11,348 nucleotides of DNA from Bacteroidaceae bacterium (GTDB taxonomy: Bacteria; Bacteroidota; Bacteroidia; Bacteroidales; Bacteroidaceae): the NCBI GenBank assembly GCA_902362375.1, contig CABIVS010000022.1, forward strand, positions 1-11,348. Direction: 5' to 3'. The notes beneath the pieces are model-generated. The model was not told where the DNA came from. It was given only the letters and a program-made list of their open reading frames with translations, and ran no database searches. Both the position numbers and the translations under genes were made by a program. Shown here piece after piece: positions 5,965 to 11,348 of this stretch (its first letter is position 1; every line of letters starts with the position of its first letter).

Positions 5965-6171
5965 CTGTGACTTCCATAAAAAGTATATCCTATGCGTTCT
6001 TAAGCTAGCTGCTGTTAGTGCTTCTCATTGCACCCTGGTTATAAAAGCCATACTCACAAACCTCTTCACCAAAACTCTTTACATCTCTAATATAGAACTC
6101 TATCTAGCGAACTTTTAGAAAAGATATAAAACATCAGAGTATGGACAGTTGCGGATGTACTTCAGAAAAGA
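5965..6171. other. Non-coding junction between resistance cluster tail and regulator
   Basis: No gene is visible. From about 6100 up to the aphA-3 terminator, the minus strand reads like the standard trailer of aphA-3 (it ends GTTCGCTAGATAG at 6112-6100). Below 6100 the sequence differs from the trailer I remember and leads into the regulator upstream region. No inverted repeat or target duplication marks the seam. The comparison with the standard trailer is from memory. Confidence 0.4.
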
Positions 6172-6216
6172 TTAGATGTCTAAAAAGCTTGTAGTTAAAG
6201 CTTTTTAGACATCTAA
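6172..6216 (-). terminator. Intrinsic terminator after aphA-3
   Basis: A perfect 19-bp stem, TTAGATGTCTAAAAAGCTT (6172-6190) and its inverted copy (6198-6216), with a 7-base loop, starts 9 bases after the aphA-3 stop. Minus-strand RNA continues into TCTTTTCT. This hairpin is part of the known aphA-3 trailer and should also work in reverse because the stem is symmetrical. Confidence 0.85.
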
Positions 6217-6225
6217 ATCTAGGTA

Positions 6226-7020
6226 CTAAAACAATTCATCCAGTAAAATATAATATTTTATTTTCTCCCAATCAGGCTTGATCCCCAGTAAGTCAAAAAA
6301 TAGCTCGACATACTGTTCTTCCCCGATATCCTCCCTGATCGACCGGACGCAGAAGGCAATGTCATACCACTTGTCCGCCCTGCCGCTTCTCCCAAGATCA
6401 ATAAAGCCACTTACTTTGCCATCTTTCACAAAGATGTTGCTGTCTCCCAGGTCGCCGTGGGAAAAGACAAGTTCCTCTTCGGGCTTTTCCGTCTTTAAAA
6501 AATCATACAGCTCGCGCGGATCTTTAAATGGAGTGTCTTCTTCCCAGTTTTCGCAATCCACATCGGCCAGATCGTTATTCAGTAAGTAATCCAATTCGGC
6601 TAAGCGGCTGTCTAAGCTATTCGTATAGGGACAATCCGATATGTCGATGGAGTGAAAGAGCCTGATGCACTCCGCATACAGCTCGATAATCTTTTCAGGG
6701 CTTTGTTCATCTTCATACTCTTCCGAGCAAAGGACGCCATCGGCCTCACTCATGAGCAGATTGCTCCAGCCATCATGCCGTTCAAAGTGCAGGACCTTTG
6801 GAACAGGCAGCTTTCCTTCCAGCCATAGCATCATGTCCTTTTCCCGTTCCACATCATAGGTGGTCCCTTTATACCGGCTGTCCGTCATTTTTAAATATAG
6901 GTTTTCATTTTCTCCCACCAGCTTATATACCTTAGCAGGAGACATTCCTTCCGTATCTTTTACGCAGCGGTATTTTTCGATCAGTTTTTTCAATTCCGGT
7001 GATATTCTCATTTTAGCCAT
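6226..7020 (-). CDS. aphA-3: Aminoglycoside 3'-phosphotransferase APH(3')-IIIa
   Basis: A cytoplasmic kinase that transfers the gamma-phosphate of ATP to the 3'-hydroxyl of kanamycin, neomycin and related aminoglycosides. The 264 residues are full length and agree with the APH(3')-IIIa sequence I know. Visible catalytic features are the ATP-binding Lys44 (LYLKM), the Brenner loop HGDLGDSN with the catalytic Asp190, and the metal-binding Asp208 in FIDLGRSG. ATG 7020 follows GGAAGG with a 9-base spacer. In the standard cluster aphA-3 closely follows sat4; here an IS5-family element begins 26 bases upstream of the start codon, just beyond the ribosome binding site. Translation signals are kept, but transcription must now come through or from the IS. 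Its GC content is higher than that of the IS genes. Confidence 0.98.
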   Translation of the reverse strand: MAKMRISPELKKLIEKYRCVKDTEGMSPAKVYKLVGENENLYLKMTDSRYKGTTYDVEREKDMMLWLEGKLPVPKVLHFERHDGWSNLLMSEADGVLCSEEYEDEQSPEKIIELYAECIRLFHSIDISDCPYTNSLDSRLAELDYLLNNDLADVDCENWEEDTPFKDPRELYDFLKTEKPEEELVFSHGDLGDSNIFVKDGKVSGFIDLGRSGRADKWYDIAFCVRSIREDIGEEQYVELFFDLLGIKPDWEKIKYYILLDELF

Positions 7021-7042
7021 TTATTATTTCCTTCCTCTTTTC

Positions 7043-7046
7043 TACA
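7043..7046. repeat. Target-site duplication of the IS5-family element (copy 1)
   Basis: TACA here is repeated at 8302-8305 on the other side of the element. Because both flanks share one further base on each side, CTACAG is a direct repeat of 6 bp and the exact duplication is ambiguous between 4 and 6 bp. Removing the element and one copy rejoins the ordinary sat4-aphA-3 spacer. Confidence 0.8.
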
Positions 7047-7145
7047 GGGAACCTCTAAAAATTGATTCCCAATCATAATATTTTGCTATTTCGATTATTT
7101 TTTCAAAAATCAAGGCAAGAAATAGCCGATTGCCATTGATTCTCG

Positions 7146-7181
7146 CTAAATATTCAGGGAGGATAAGCCCTAAATATTCAG
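7146..7181. repeat. Two 12-bp direct repeats forming a hairpin between tnp and aphA-3
   Basis: CTAAATATTCAG occurs at 7146-7157 and 7170-7181. Because AATATT is self-complementary, the same bases also form an inverted repeat, AATATTCAGGG (7149-7159) with CCCTAAATATT (7168-7178). The one mismatch becomes a G-U pair in minus-strand RNA. No T-tract follows, so it is a weak terminator at best. It is a possible transposase or stability site inside the IS end. Confidence 0.55.
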
Positions 7182-7203
7182 AATTATTCTCATTTGGGCA
7201 TAG

Positions 7204-8211
7204 TTATCCCATGTACACCTCTTTTCGTTTTAAAATAGTATATCTGCAAAAGTTATAAACAAGGTTTGTAAGACCTATATTAAACTCTGCTCGCTTTATG
7301 CCAATGGAACGCACAGTAAGACCATGCATAGATACGGTAATAAATCCAAACACATGCTCAATTCTGCATCGAATTTTTGATTTTCTTCGATTGCTTTCTT
7401 TTTGTTCATCAGTCAACGGTTTGCCGCGATATCCTTTTTCACATATGCGGTTTTCTACATGTTTCGGAATTTCTTTTCCCACATAGGCGCTGTCAGCGTA
7501 TATTACCTTGTCAGCTTCTCCGAGAAATTCTGAAAATTCATTGCTGTCATGTATATTTGCTGATGTGGTTGCGTAATCCGTAATAATCTTACTGTCGGCA
7601 TCCACTTTTACATGATTTTTATATCCGTAATGAGTTTCATCATTTTTCTTTGTCCAACGGGCGTCTGTATCTTTTTGCGCAAGTTTATGGGTATTTTTCT
7701 CCCATTCTTTGGGTATCTCGCCATTTTTAATTTGATTGTTTTCCTCACGAGTGTTGCGCTGACGCGGTGCATCCACAAAAGTCGCATCAACAATTGTTCC
7801 TGTATGCGTTATAATACCTTGCGATTCCAATTGCGCTGTGAACTGATTAAATAAAGGCTCAATTATTTCTTTTTGCGTAATGGTATCCTTAAAAAGCCAG
7901 ATTGTTTTTGCATCAGGTACACGCTCTCCCAATGATAAGCCAATAAAACGCTGAAAGCTCATTCGATCAGTTATCTGGTATTCAGTTTGATCATCAGATA
8001 AATTAAACAATCGTTGCAATACGAGTATTTTGAACATCATTACAACATCATACGACGGTCTGCCGGCTTTGCTTTTACGTTCTTTACAATTTACCTTTTC
8101 AAGCAAAGGTCTGAATGATTCAAAGTCTATAACATTCAGTTTTTCCAATGAATCTCCGAGTTCGGATAATCTCTGTAATTGTGTTTCTTCCGCAAAAAGA
8201 TTGATCTGCAT
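7204..8211 (-). CDS. IS5-family DDE transposase
   Basis: The transposase of the 1255-bp element, 335 residues, uninterrupted. The N-terminal DUF772-like region (KAGRPSYDVVMMFKILVLQ, then RMSFQRFIGL) is typical of IS5. The catalytic triad is visible as TIVDATFVDAPRQR (Asp142), KVIYADSAYVGKE (Asp240) and RCRIEHVFGF (Glu285), with the YGYKNHVKVD signature (residues 195-204) between the two Asp residues. The start is ATG 8211; AAGGCGG lies about 12 bases upstream. A consensus promoter precedes it. The stop at 7204 leaves about 160 bases to the end of the element with no strong terminator, so its transcript may continue into aphA-3. Confidence 0.93.
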   Translation of the reverse strand: MQINLFAEETQLQRLSELGDSLEKLNVIDFESFRPLLEKVNCKERKSKAGRPSYDVVMMFKILVLQRLFNLSDDQTEYQITDRMSFQRFIGLSLGERVPDAKTIWLFKDTITQKEIIEPLFNQFTAQLESQGIITHTGTIVDATFVDAPRQRNTREENNQIKNGEIPKEWEKNTHKLAQKDTDARWTKKNDETHYGYKNHVKVDADSKIITDYATTSANIHDSNEFSEFLGEADKVIYADSAYVGKEIPKHVENRICEKGYRGKPLTDEQKESNRRKSKIRCRIEHVFGFITVSMHGLTVRSIGIKRAEFNIGLTNLVYNFCRYTILKRKEVYMG

Positions 8212-8243
8212 TTCATTTCAACCGCCTTTATTATAGTATCTTT

Positions 8244-8272
8244 ATTATACCATAATCTGACGATTTTTTCAA
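8244..8272 (-). promoter_or_regulatory. Near-consensus promoter of the IS5-family transposase
   Basis: On the minus strand TTGAAA (8272-8267), a spacer of exactly 17 bases and TATAAT (8249-8244) match sigma-A boxes at 11 of 12 positions. It lies inside the element, 32 bases upstream of ATG 8211, and points toward the transposase and aphA-3. Confidence 0.85.
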
Positions 8273-8301
8273 CAATTTTTTATGAATTTTTAGAGGTTAC
8301 C

Positions 8302-8305
8302 TACA
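8302..8305. repeat. Target-site duplication of the IS5-family element (copy 2)
   Basis: TACA directly after the right inverted repeat, matching 7043-7046 on the other side of the element. It is followed by the rest of the sat4-aphA-3 spacer. Confidence 0.8.
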
Positions 8306-8371
8306 GTATTTAAAGATACCCCAAGAAGCTAATTATAACAAGACGAACTCCAATTCACTGTTCCTTGCATT

Positions 8372-8914
8372 CTAAAACCTTAAATACCAGAAAACAGCTT
8401 TTTCAAAGTTGTTTTCAAAGTTGGCGTATAACATAGTATCGACGGAGCCGATTTTGAAACCACAATTATGATAGAATTTACAAGCTATAAGGTTATTGTC
8501 CTGGGTTTCAAGCATTAGTCCATGCAAGTTTTTATGCTTTGCCCATTCTATAGATATATTGATAAGCGCGCTGCCTATGCCTTGCCCCCTGAAATCCTTA
8601 CATACGGCGATATCTTCTATATAAGCGTACCGGTTCCAATTTTTTCGCAGTTTAACTTTTCCGACGCATTTATCGTCTTGGTAGTAAAGATATATTATCT
8701 TATCAGTATTGTCAATATATTCAAGGCAATCTGCCTCCTCATCCTCTTCATCCTCTTCGTCTTGGTAGCTTTTTAAATATGGCGCTTCATAGAGTAATTC
8801 TGTAAAGGTCCAATTCTCGTTTTCATACCTCGGTATAATCTTACCTATCACCTCAAATGGTTCGCTGGGTTTATCGATATCTTTCAGGTGCCCTGCTTTC
8901 ATTTCTGTAATCAC
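8372..8914 (-). CDS. sat4: Streptothricin N-acetyltransferase SAT-4
   Basis: A GNAT-family enzyme that acetylates streptothricin (nourseothricin) using acetyl-CoA. The 180 residues agree in length and sequence with SAT-4. The acetyl-CoA pyrophosphate loop is FRGQGIGSAL (residues 108-117), preceded by the beta strand YIEDIAV. A run of acidic residues (DEEDEEDEE, about 52-60) is a feature of this protein. Translation starts at GTG 8914, which overlaps the aadE stop (GTGA), so the two are translationally coupled. Downstream, the usual short spacer to aphA-3 is split by the IS5-family element 67 bases after the stop. No mutation is apparent, so the gene should be functional. Confidence 0.97.
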   Translation of the reverse strand: MITEMKAGHLKDIDKPSEPFEVIGKIIPRYENENWTFTELLYEAPYLKSYQDEEDEEDEEADCLEYIDNTDKIIYLYYQDDKCVGKVKLRKNWNRYAYIEDIAVCKDFRGQGIGSALINISIEWAKHKNLHGLMLETQDNNLIACKFYHNCGFKIGSVDTMLYANFENNFEKAVFWYLRF

Positions 8915-9819
8915 TGTTCCCGCCTCTCTTCTATATCAGCGGCATATGTGCTATCCAGGCAGCCGGTTTTACCAGTGTATTTTTTATACATGTCCCTGGT
9001 ATATTTTGTTATATTCCTATCATACTCCGGATAGGCATAATGAAGCCTTTCCGCCACCTCACCGGATACCGCCCTGAACAATTGATGGCATAGAAATAAT
9101 GCTTCCCATATGTTTTCATAGGAATCCATCCGGTAGGTGGACAAAAGTTTCTCCCACAAATCCTCGGATATATACCTTTCAATAAACTTATAGTTCTTGC
9201 CTACACTTAATTTAAAGCCTGTTTCGATGCCGACCTTCCATGATATCATTCTCAGCAGCTCATGGCGAACAATCTGATTAAAATGATCAATAGCAAATAA
9301 AATTTCCTTACGGCACAATCCTTTAATAACATAAGGTGTTACATTCCAAAATTCATTGCAGCAATCATCATACTCCCTTGCGCTTGGCTTTCTTACATGA
9401 TAATCTATATCAGTCGGAACTATGTCCCTTTTAATTCTACAATCTTTATCAATTAGAACCTTTATTAATTTATCGCCCTTTAGGTAATTATCTAACTCTT
9501 CCAAGGGCAATAAGGTAAGATCAATTTTATTGTAATCATCAAATAGCATAAGATAGGAAAATCCCTTTTCTTCAGGTGGGAATAATTCCATATCCTCCGG
9601 CTTTTGCATCATTATTATATTCCCAAATTGATTAAGCCAGTCATCATTAGATATAAACGGTTCTATATCACTTACAAAATATGTAATATCATAATCCTGA
9701 AATTCATCTTTAGGTATATTAATATTTGCGCGTGACCCCTCAAGGGTCACAATTCGAATACGTTCATCCTGTTCTGCTAAAGAAAGTACTAAATCCATCA
9801 TTTCTTTTTCTGATCTCAT
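8911..9819 (-). CDS. aadE: Aminoglycoside 6-nucleotidyltransferase ANT(6)-Ia
   Basis: Adenylylates the 6-hydroxyl of streptomycin with ATP. The protein has 302 residues, full length, and agrees with the ANT(6)-Ia sequence I know. The nucleotidyltransferase signature is GSR (residues 28-30) followed by the metal-binding acidic cluster DYD (42-44). The C-terminal helical region (HELLRMISWKVGIETG and following) is typical of the ANT(6) family. ATG 9819 is preceded by GAGGAG with a 7-base spacer. It follows the methyltransferase by 32 bases and overlaps sat4 at its stop, so the genes form one operon. No promoter of its own is obvious in the short upstream gap. Confidence 0.97.
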   Translation of the reverse strand: MRSEKEMMDLVLSLAEQDERIRIVTLEGSRANINIPKDEFQDYDITYFVSDIEPFISNDDWLNQFGNIIMMQKPEDMELFPPEEKGFSYLMLFDDYNKIDLTLLPLEELDNYLKGDKLIKVLIDKDCRIKRDIVPTDIDYHVRKPSAREYDDCCNEFWNVTPYVIKGLCRKEILFAIDHFNQIVRHELLRMISWKVGIETGFKLSVGKNYKFIERYISEDLWEKLLSTYRMDSYENIWEALFLCHQLFRAVSGEVAERLHYAYPEYDRNITKYTRDMYKKYTGKTGCLDSTYAADIEERREQ

Positions 9820-9851
9820 TTACATACTCCTCGTTTATTTTTTCTATATTA

Positions 9852-10586
9852 TTACATCTTCTTTTTTGCCGATACAATCAGCATCATTGGGCGTCGCATT
9901 TCATCCGCCATCCCCGGAATATCCATCATGTTCTCTGGCGGCTGTGGCTCCACAATCTGATTTATTATAAAACTATTTGAAAGCAGTGTATTTAGATATG
10001 TGGTCAGTGTTCTATGATATTTTGTAACCTTTTCTTCCAAAAACATAGCTGTCCGTTTGCCCTCATAATAATAATTGTCCACCGGGAAATGCAGTATTTC
10101 TCCTTTTTCGTTATAATACCAGTCTTGTGTTCCATGAGCAGTAAAAACAGGATGTTCAACTGTAAAAACTAAATTGCCACCAGCCTTCAGCATCCTATAT
10201 ATCTTTTTTATTAAATTCTCATAGTCTGCTACATAATGAAACGCAAGCGAACTTAGTATTACATCAAAGCTCTCCTCTGGGAAATCCACATCTTCTATGG
10301 CACAGCATTCATATTCAATCTGTGGAAAATGGGTTTTTCCTTTTGCTACTTCGAGCATTTTATGAGAAATATCAACACCTACTACAGAGGAAGCACCGTT
10401 TTCCATCGCATATATACAGTGCCATCCATAGCCGCATCCTAAATCAAGCACACGCTTACCCTTAAAATCAGGTAGCATCTTTTTCAAAGTCTCCCATTCT
10501 CCTGCACCGGCTAGTCCCTGCTGTGAGCGACTCATTTGACTGTATTTTTGAAAAAATATATTATCATCATATTTGTTTTCTTTCAT
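9852..10586 (-). CDS. Class I SAM-dependent methyltransferase of the resistance cluster
   Basis: A 244-residue Rossmann-fold methyltransferase. Motif I is VLDLGCGYGWHC (residues 46-57). The acidic end of strand 2 is VVGVDIS (Asp72), motif II/III is SFDVILSSLAFHYV, and the post-motif region is LKAGGNLVFTVEHP. This is the UbiE/MT11 type that acts on small molecules or unknown substrates; there is no RNA-methyltransferase domain to suggest ribosomal resistance. Its ATG overlaps the nucleotidyltransferase stop by 4 bases (ATGA), so translation is coupled. It commonly accompanies aadE in Gram-positive clusters, but I know of no demonstrated function. Intact here. Confidence 0.88.
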   Translation of the reverse strand: MKENKYDDNIFFQKYSQMSRSQQGLAGAGEWETLKKMLPDFKGKRVLDLGCGYGWHCIYAMENGASSVVGVDISHKMLEVAKGKTHFPQIEYECCAIEDVDFPEESFDVILSSLAFHYVADYENLIKKIYRMLKAGGNLVFTVEHPVFTAHGTQDWYYNEKGEILHFPVDNYYYEGKRTAMFLEEKVTKYHRTLTTYLNTLLSNSFIINQIVEPQPPENMMDIPGMADEMRRPMMLIVSAKKKM

Positions 10587-11348
10587 CTGAATTCCCCCTC
10601 GTTTAAAAAGTTATTTATCTCCGTTGCAATTTTTTTCACTTCTTTATAAAGCTTCTCGGTCATATCGTAGCATTCAAAAAGTGAAAGACCGAGTACTTCA
10701 AAAATATGATTTACCCTTTCGGCATATTTTTTAGGTTTATATTCAAAAGTTTCAAGCAGTTTTATAGCTTTCTTTTCGTTAATGCAATAAGCATTATTAC
10801 ATGCAAATAGTACTTGATTTAAGCATGAAATAATACGAAAAACATGGCCTGCAATATAATATTTATCCTCTGCTCCCGCATTTGCTTTTACAAACATTAA
10901 AGAGAACTCTGCTTCAAATAAAAAAAAGTTTATCAAGCTCTTCTTTAGAGCACCAGGGTAAATTTCCGCCTGATTTTTTAATTCGCATAAGCTTTCATTT
11001 TTAGCATATTGTATCTTGCTGATAGCCAATTCTCCACGATACATAGCACTTATATAACCATGGGGATGCCCGGTCTGATAATTTGCAGTAACAATTCCTT
11101 GCTCCGTATCTTTGATTATTTGTTCCACCCGTTTTATATCACGTAAAATCAGATCAACATGATACCCGTTCATAACTAACCATCCGCCGCCATTGATCCA
11201 ATCACCCCACGCTCCGGGAGGTACAACAAGGTTGTTTCTATTCTCATCATCCAACTCTGTAGCAATTTGGTTAATCGCTGTCAGGTCAAATGATTCTTGA
11301 TTGTAATAAATTCCGATATCTATATCAGAATCCTCTGTATGGGTACCT
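10583..11348 (-). CDS. Nucleotidyltransferase-domain protein, 5' end cut by the window edge
   Basis: The frame is open from the window edge to TGA 10585-10583, about 254 codons, so the first codons are outside. Near the edge GTHTEDSDIDIG carries the two metal-binding Asp residues of the nucleotidyltransferase fold, and YHVDLILRD supplies the third carboxylate. The GSxAR half of the signature lies beyond the edge. The C-terminal two thirds are helical, like the KNTase/HEPN-type tail in this superfamily (FFLFEAEFSLMFVKANAGAE, then later helices). It overlaps the methyltransferase start by 4 bases and leads the resistance operon. A TTG at 11254 could start a shorter product, but that would lack the DxD. 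It is probably an aminoglycoside-type or unknown nucleotidyltransferase; substrate unknown. Confidence 0.85.
   Translation of the reverse strand, partial: GTHTEDSDIDIGIYYNQESFDLTAINQIATELDDENRNNLVVPPGAWGDWINGGGWLVMNGYHVDLILRDIKRVEQIIKDTEQGIVTANYQTGHPHGYISAMYRGELAISKIQYAKNESLCELKNQAEIYPGALKKSLINFFLFEAEFSLMFVKANAGAEDKYYIAGHVFRIISCLNQVLFACNNAYCINEKKAIKLLETFEYKPKKYAERVNHIFEVLGLSLFECYDMTEKLYKEVKKIATEINNFLNEGEFR
11273..11348. repeat. 76-bp terminal direct repeat, copy 2
   Basis: Identical to bases 1-76. It lies inside the nucleotidyltransferase gene and covers its carboxylate motif. If the two copies are merged, the nucleotidyltransferase frame runs from here into 76-1 and then meets TAA at 84-82 next to the IS3 end. 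Confidence 0.95.

Larger units (their letters stand above)
7047..8301 (-). mobile_element. Complete IS5-family insertion sequence, 1255 bp
   Basis: The ends are 17-bp inverted repeats: GGGAACCTCTAAAAATT (7047-7063), and at 8285-8301 the inverse of GGTAACCTCTAAAAATT, one mismatch. TACA flanks both sides. One transposase gene fills most of the element. Size, single gene, D-D-E layout and end structure fit the IS5 family. It is an intact, probably recent insertion because the duplication and the inverted repeats are nearly perfect. It lies in the short spacer between sat4 and aphA-3 with its transposase co-oriented with both. Confidence 0.92.

Noticed and set aside
6278..7078. Several plus-strand frames opposite aphA-3
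   Set aside because: They are serine-rich shadow translations of the aphA-3 coding strand with no ribosome binding sites.
7146..7181. CRISPR-like repeat
   Set aside because: Only two 12-bp copies at a 24-base interval and no cas genes; no CRISPR array anywhere in the window.
7047..7203. A full promoter for aphA-3 inside the IS left end
   Set aside because: TTGAAA is present but the best TATTAT-like -10 is about 20 bases away, outside the usual spacing; kept only as a remark in the readthrough finding.
8742..8765. Low-complexity GAGGAT-type repeat in sat4
   Set aside because: It encodes the normal acidic stretch of SAT-4 and is not a mobile or regulatory repeat.
1..11348. Plasmid origin, replication gene, tRNA or rRNA
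   Set aside because: No Rep-like protein, iteron series, partition gene, tRNA cloverleaf or rRNA sequence was recognised on either strand.

Overview
The window is a low-GC Gram-positive (Bacillota) accessory segment. It is built from a classical aminoglycoside-streptothricin resistance cluster, three insertion sequences of different families and a short chromosomal-type regulator/reductase pair. The host cannot be named from this sequence. The aadE-sat4-aphA-3 cluster is known from enterococci, staphylococci, Clostridia and Campylobacter; AT-rich codon use, AGGAGG ribosome binding sites and the IS types fit Bacillota best. Almost every gene lies on the minus strand, so transcription runs from high to low coordinates.

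Layout, in the direction of transcription. (1) 11348-8372 is a compact operon: a nucleotidyltransferase cut by the window edge, a class I methyltransferase, aadE (ANT(6)-Ia) and sat4, linked by 3-4 base start/stop overlaps and one 32-base gap. (2) 8301-7047 is a complete IS5-family element with 17-bp inverted ends and a target duplication, inserted between sat4 and aphA-3. (3) 7020-6172 is aphA-3 with its hairpin terminator; sequence typical of the cluster seems to end near 6100. (4) 5950-4228 is a DeoR/WYL regulator broken by one frameshift, then a RibD_C/DHFR-like reductase with a clear promoter and an overlapping palindrome. (5) 4227-3481 holds no intact gene. It contains a plus-strand remnant of a large serine recombinase and a cluster of hairpins with two tiny reading frames, resembling a leader or attenuator region. 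(6) 3480-1363 is an IS21-family element whose istB has an in-frame stop. (7) 1362-85 is an IS3-family element butted against the end of istB.

Bases 1-76 and 11273-11348 are identical. The simplest reading is a closed loop of about 11,272 bp, either a circular molecule, a translocatable unit or a tandem-array unit. No replication, partition or conjugation gene is present, so it could not be an ordinary self-replicating plasmid. In the closed form the nucleotidyltransferase is beheaded by the IS3 end: its first motif (GSxAR) is lost, while the carboxylate motif and the rest remain.

Together the intact genes predict resistance to streptomycin (aadE), streptothricin (sat4) and kanamycin/neomycin (aphA-3). 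The IS5-family insertion separates aphA-3 from its operon but is co-oriented with it, and its strong transposase promoter may now feed aphA-3. I see no convincing wholly new system. The most interesting points are the loop without a replicon, the IS-rewired aphA-3, the structured leader-like region at 3557-3875, and the uncharacterised nucleotidyltransferase/methyltransferase pair leading the resistance operon.
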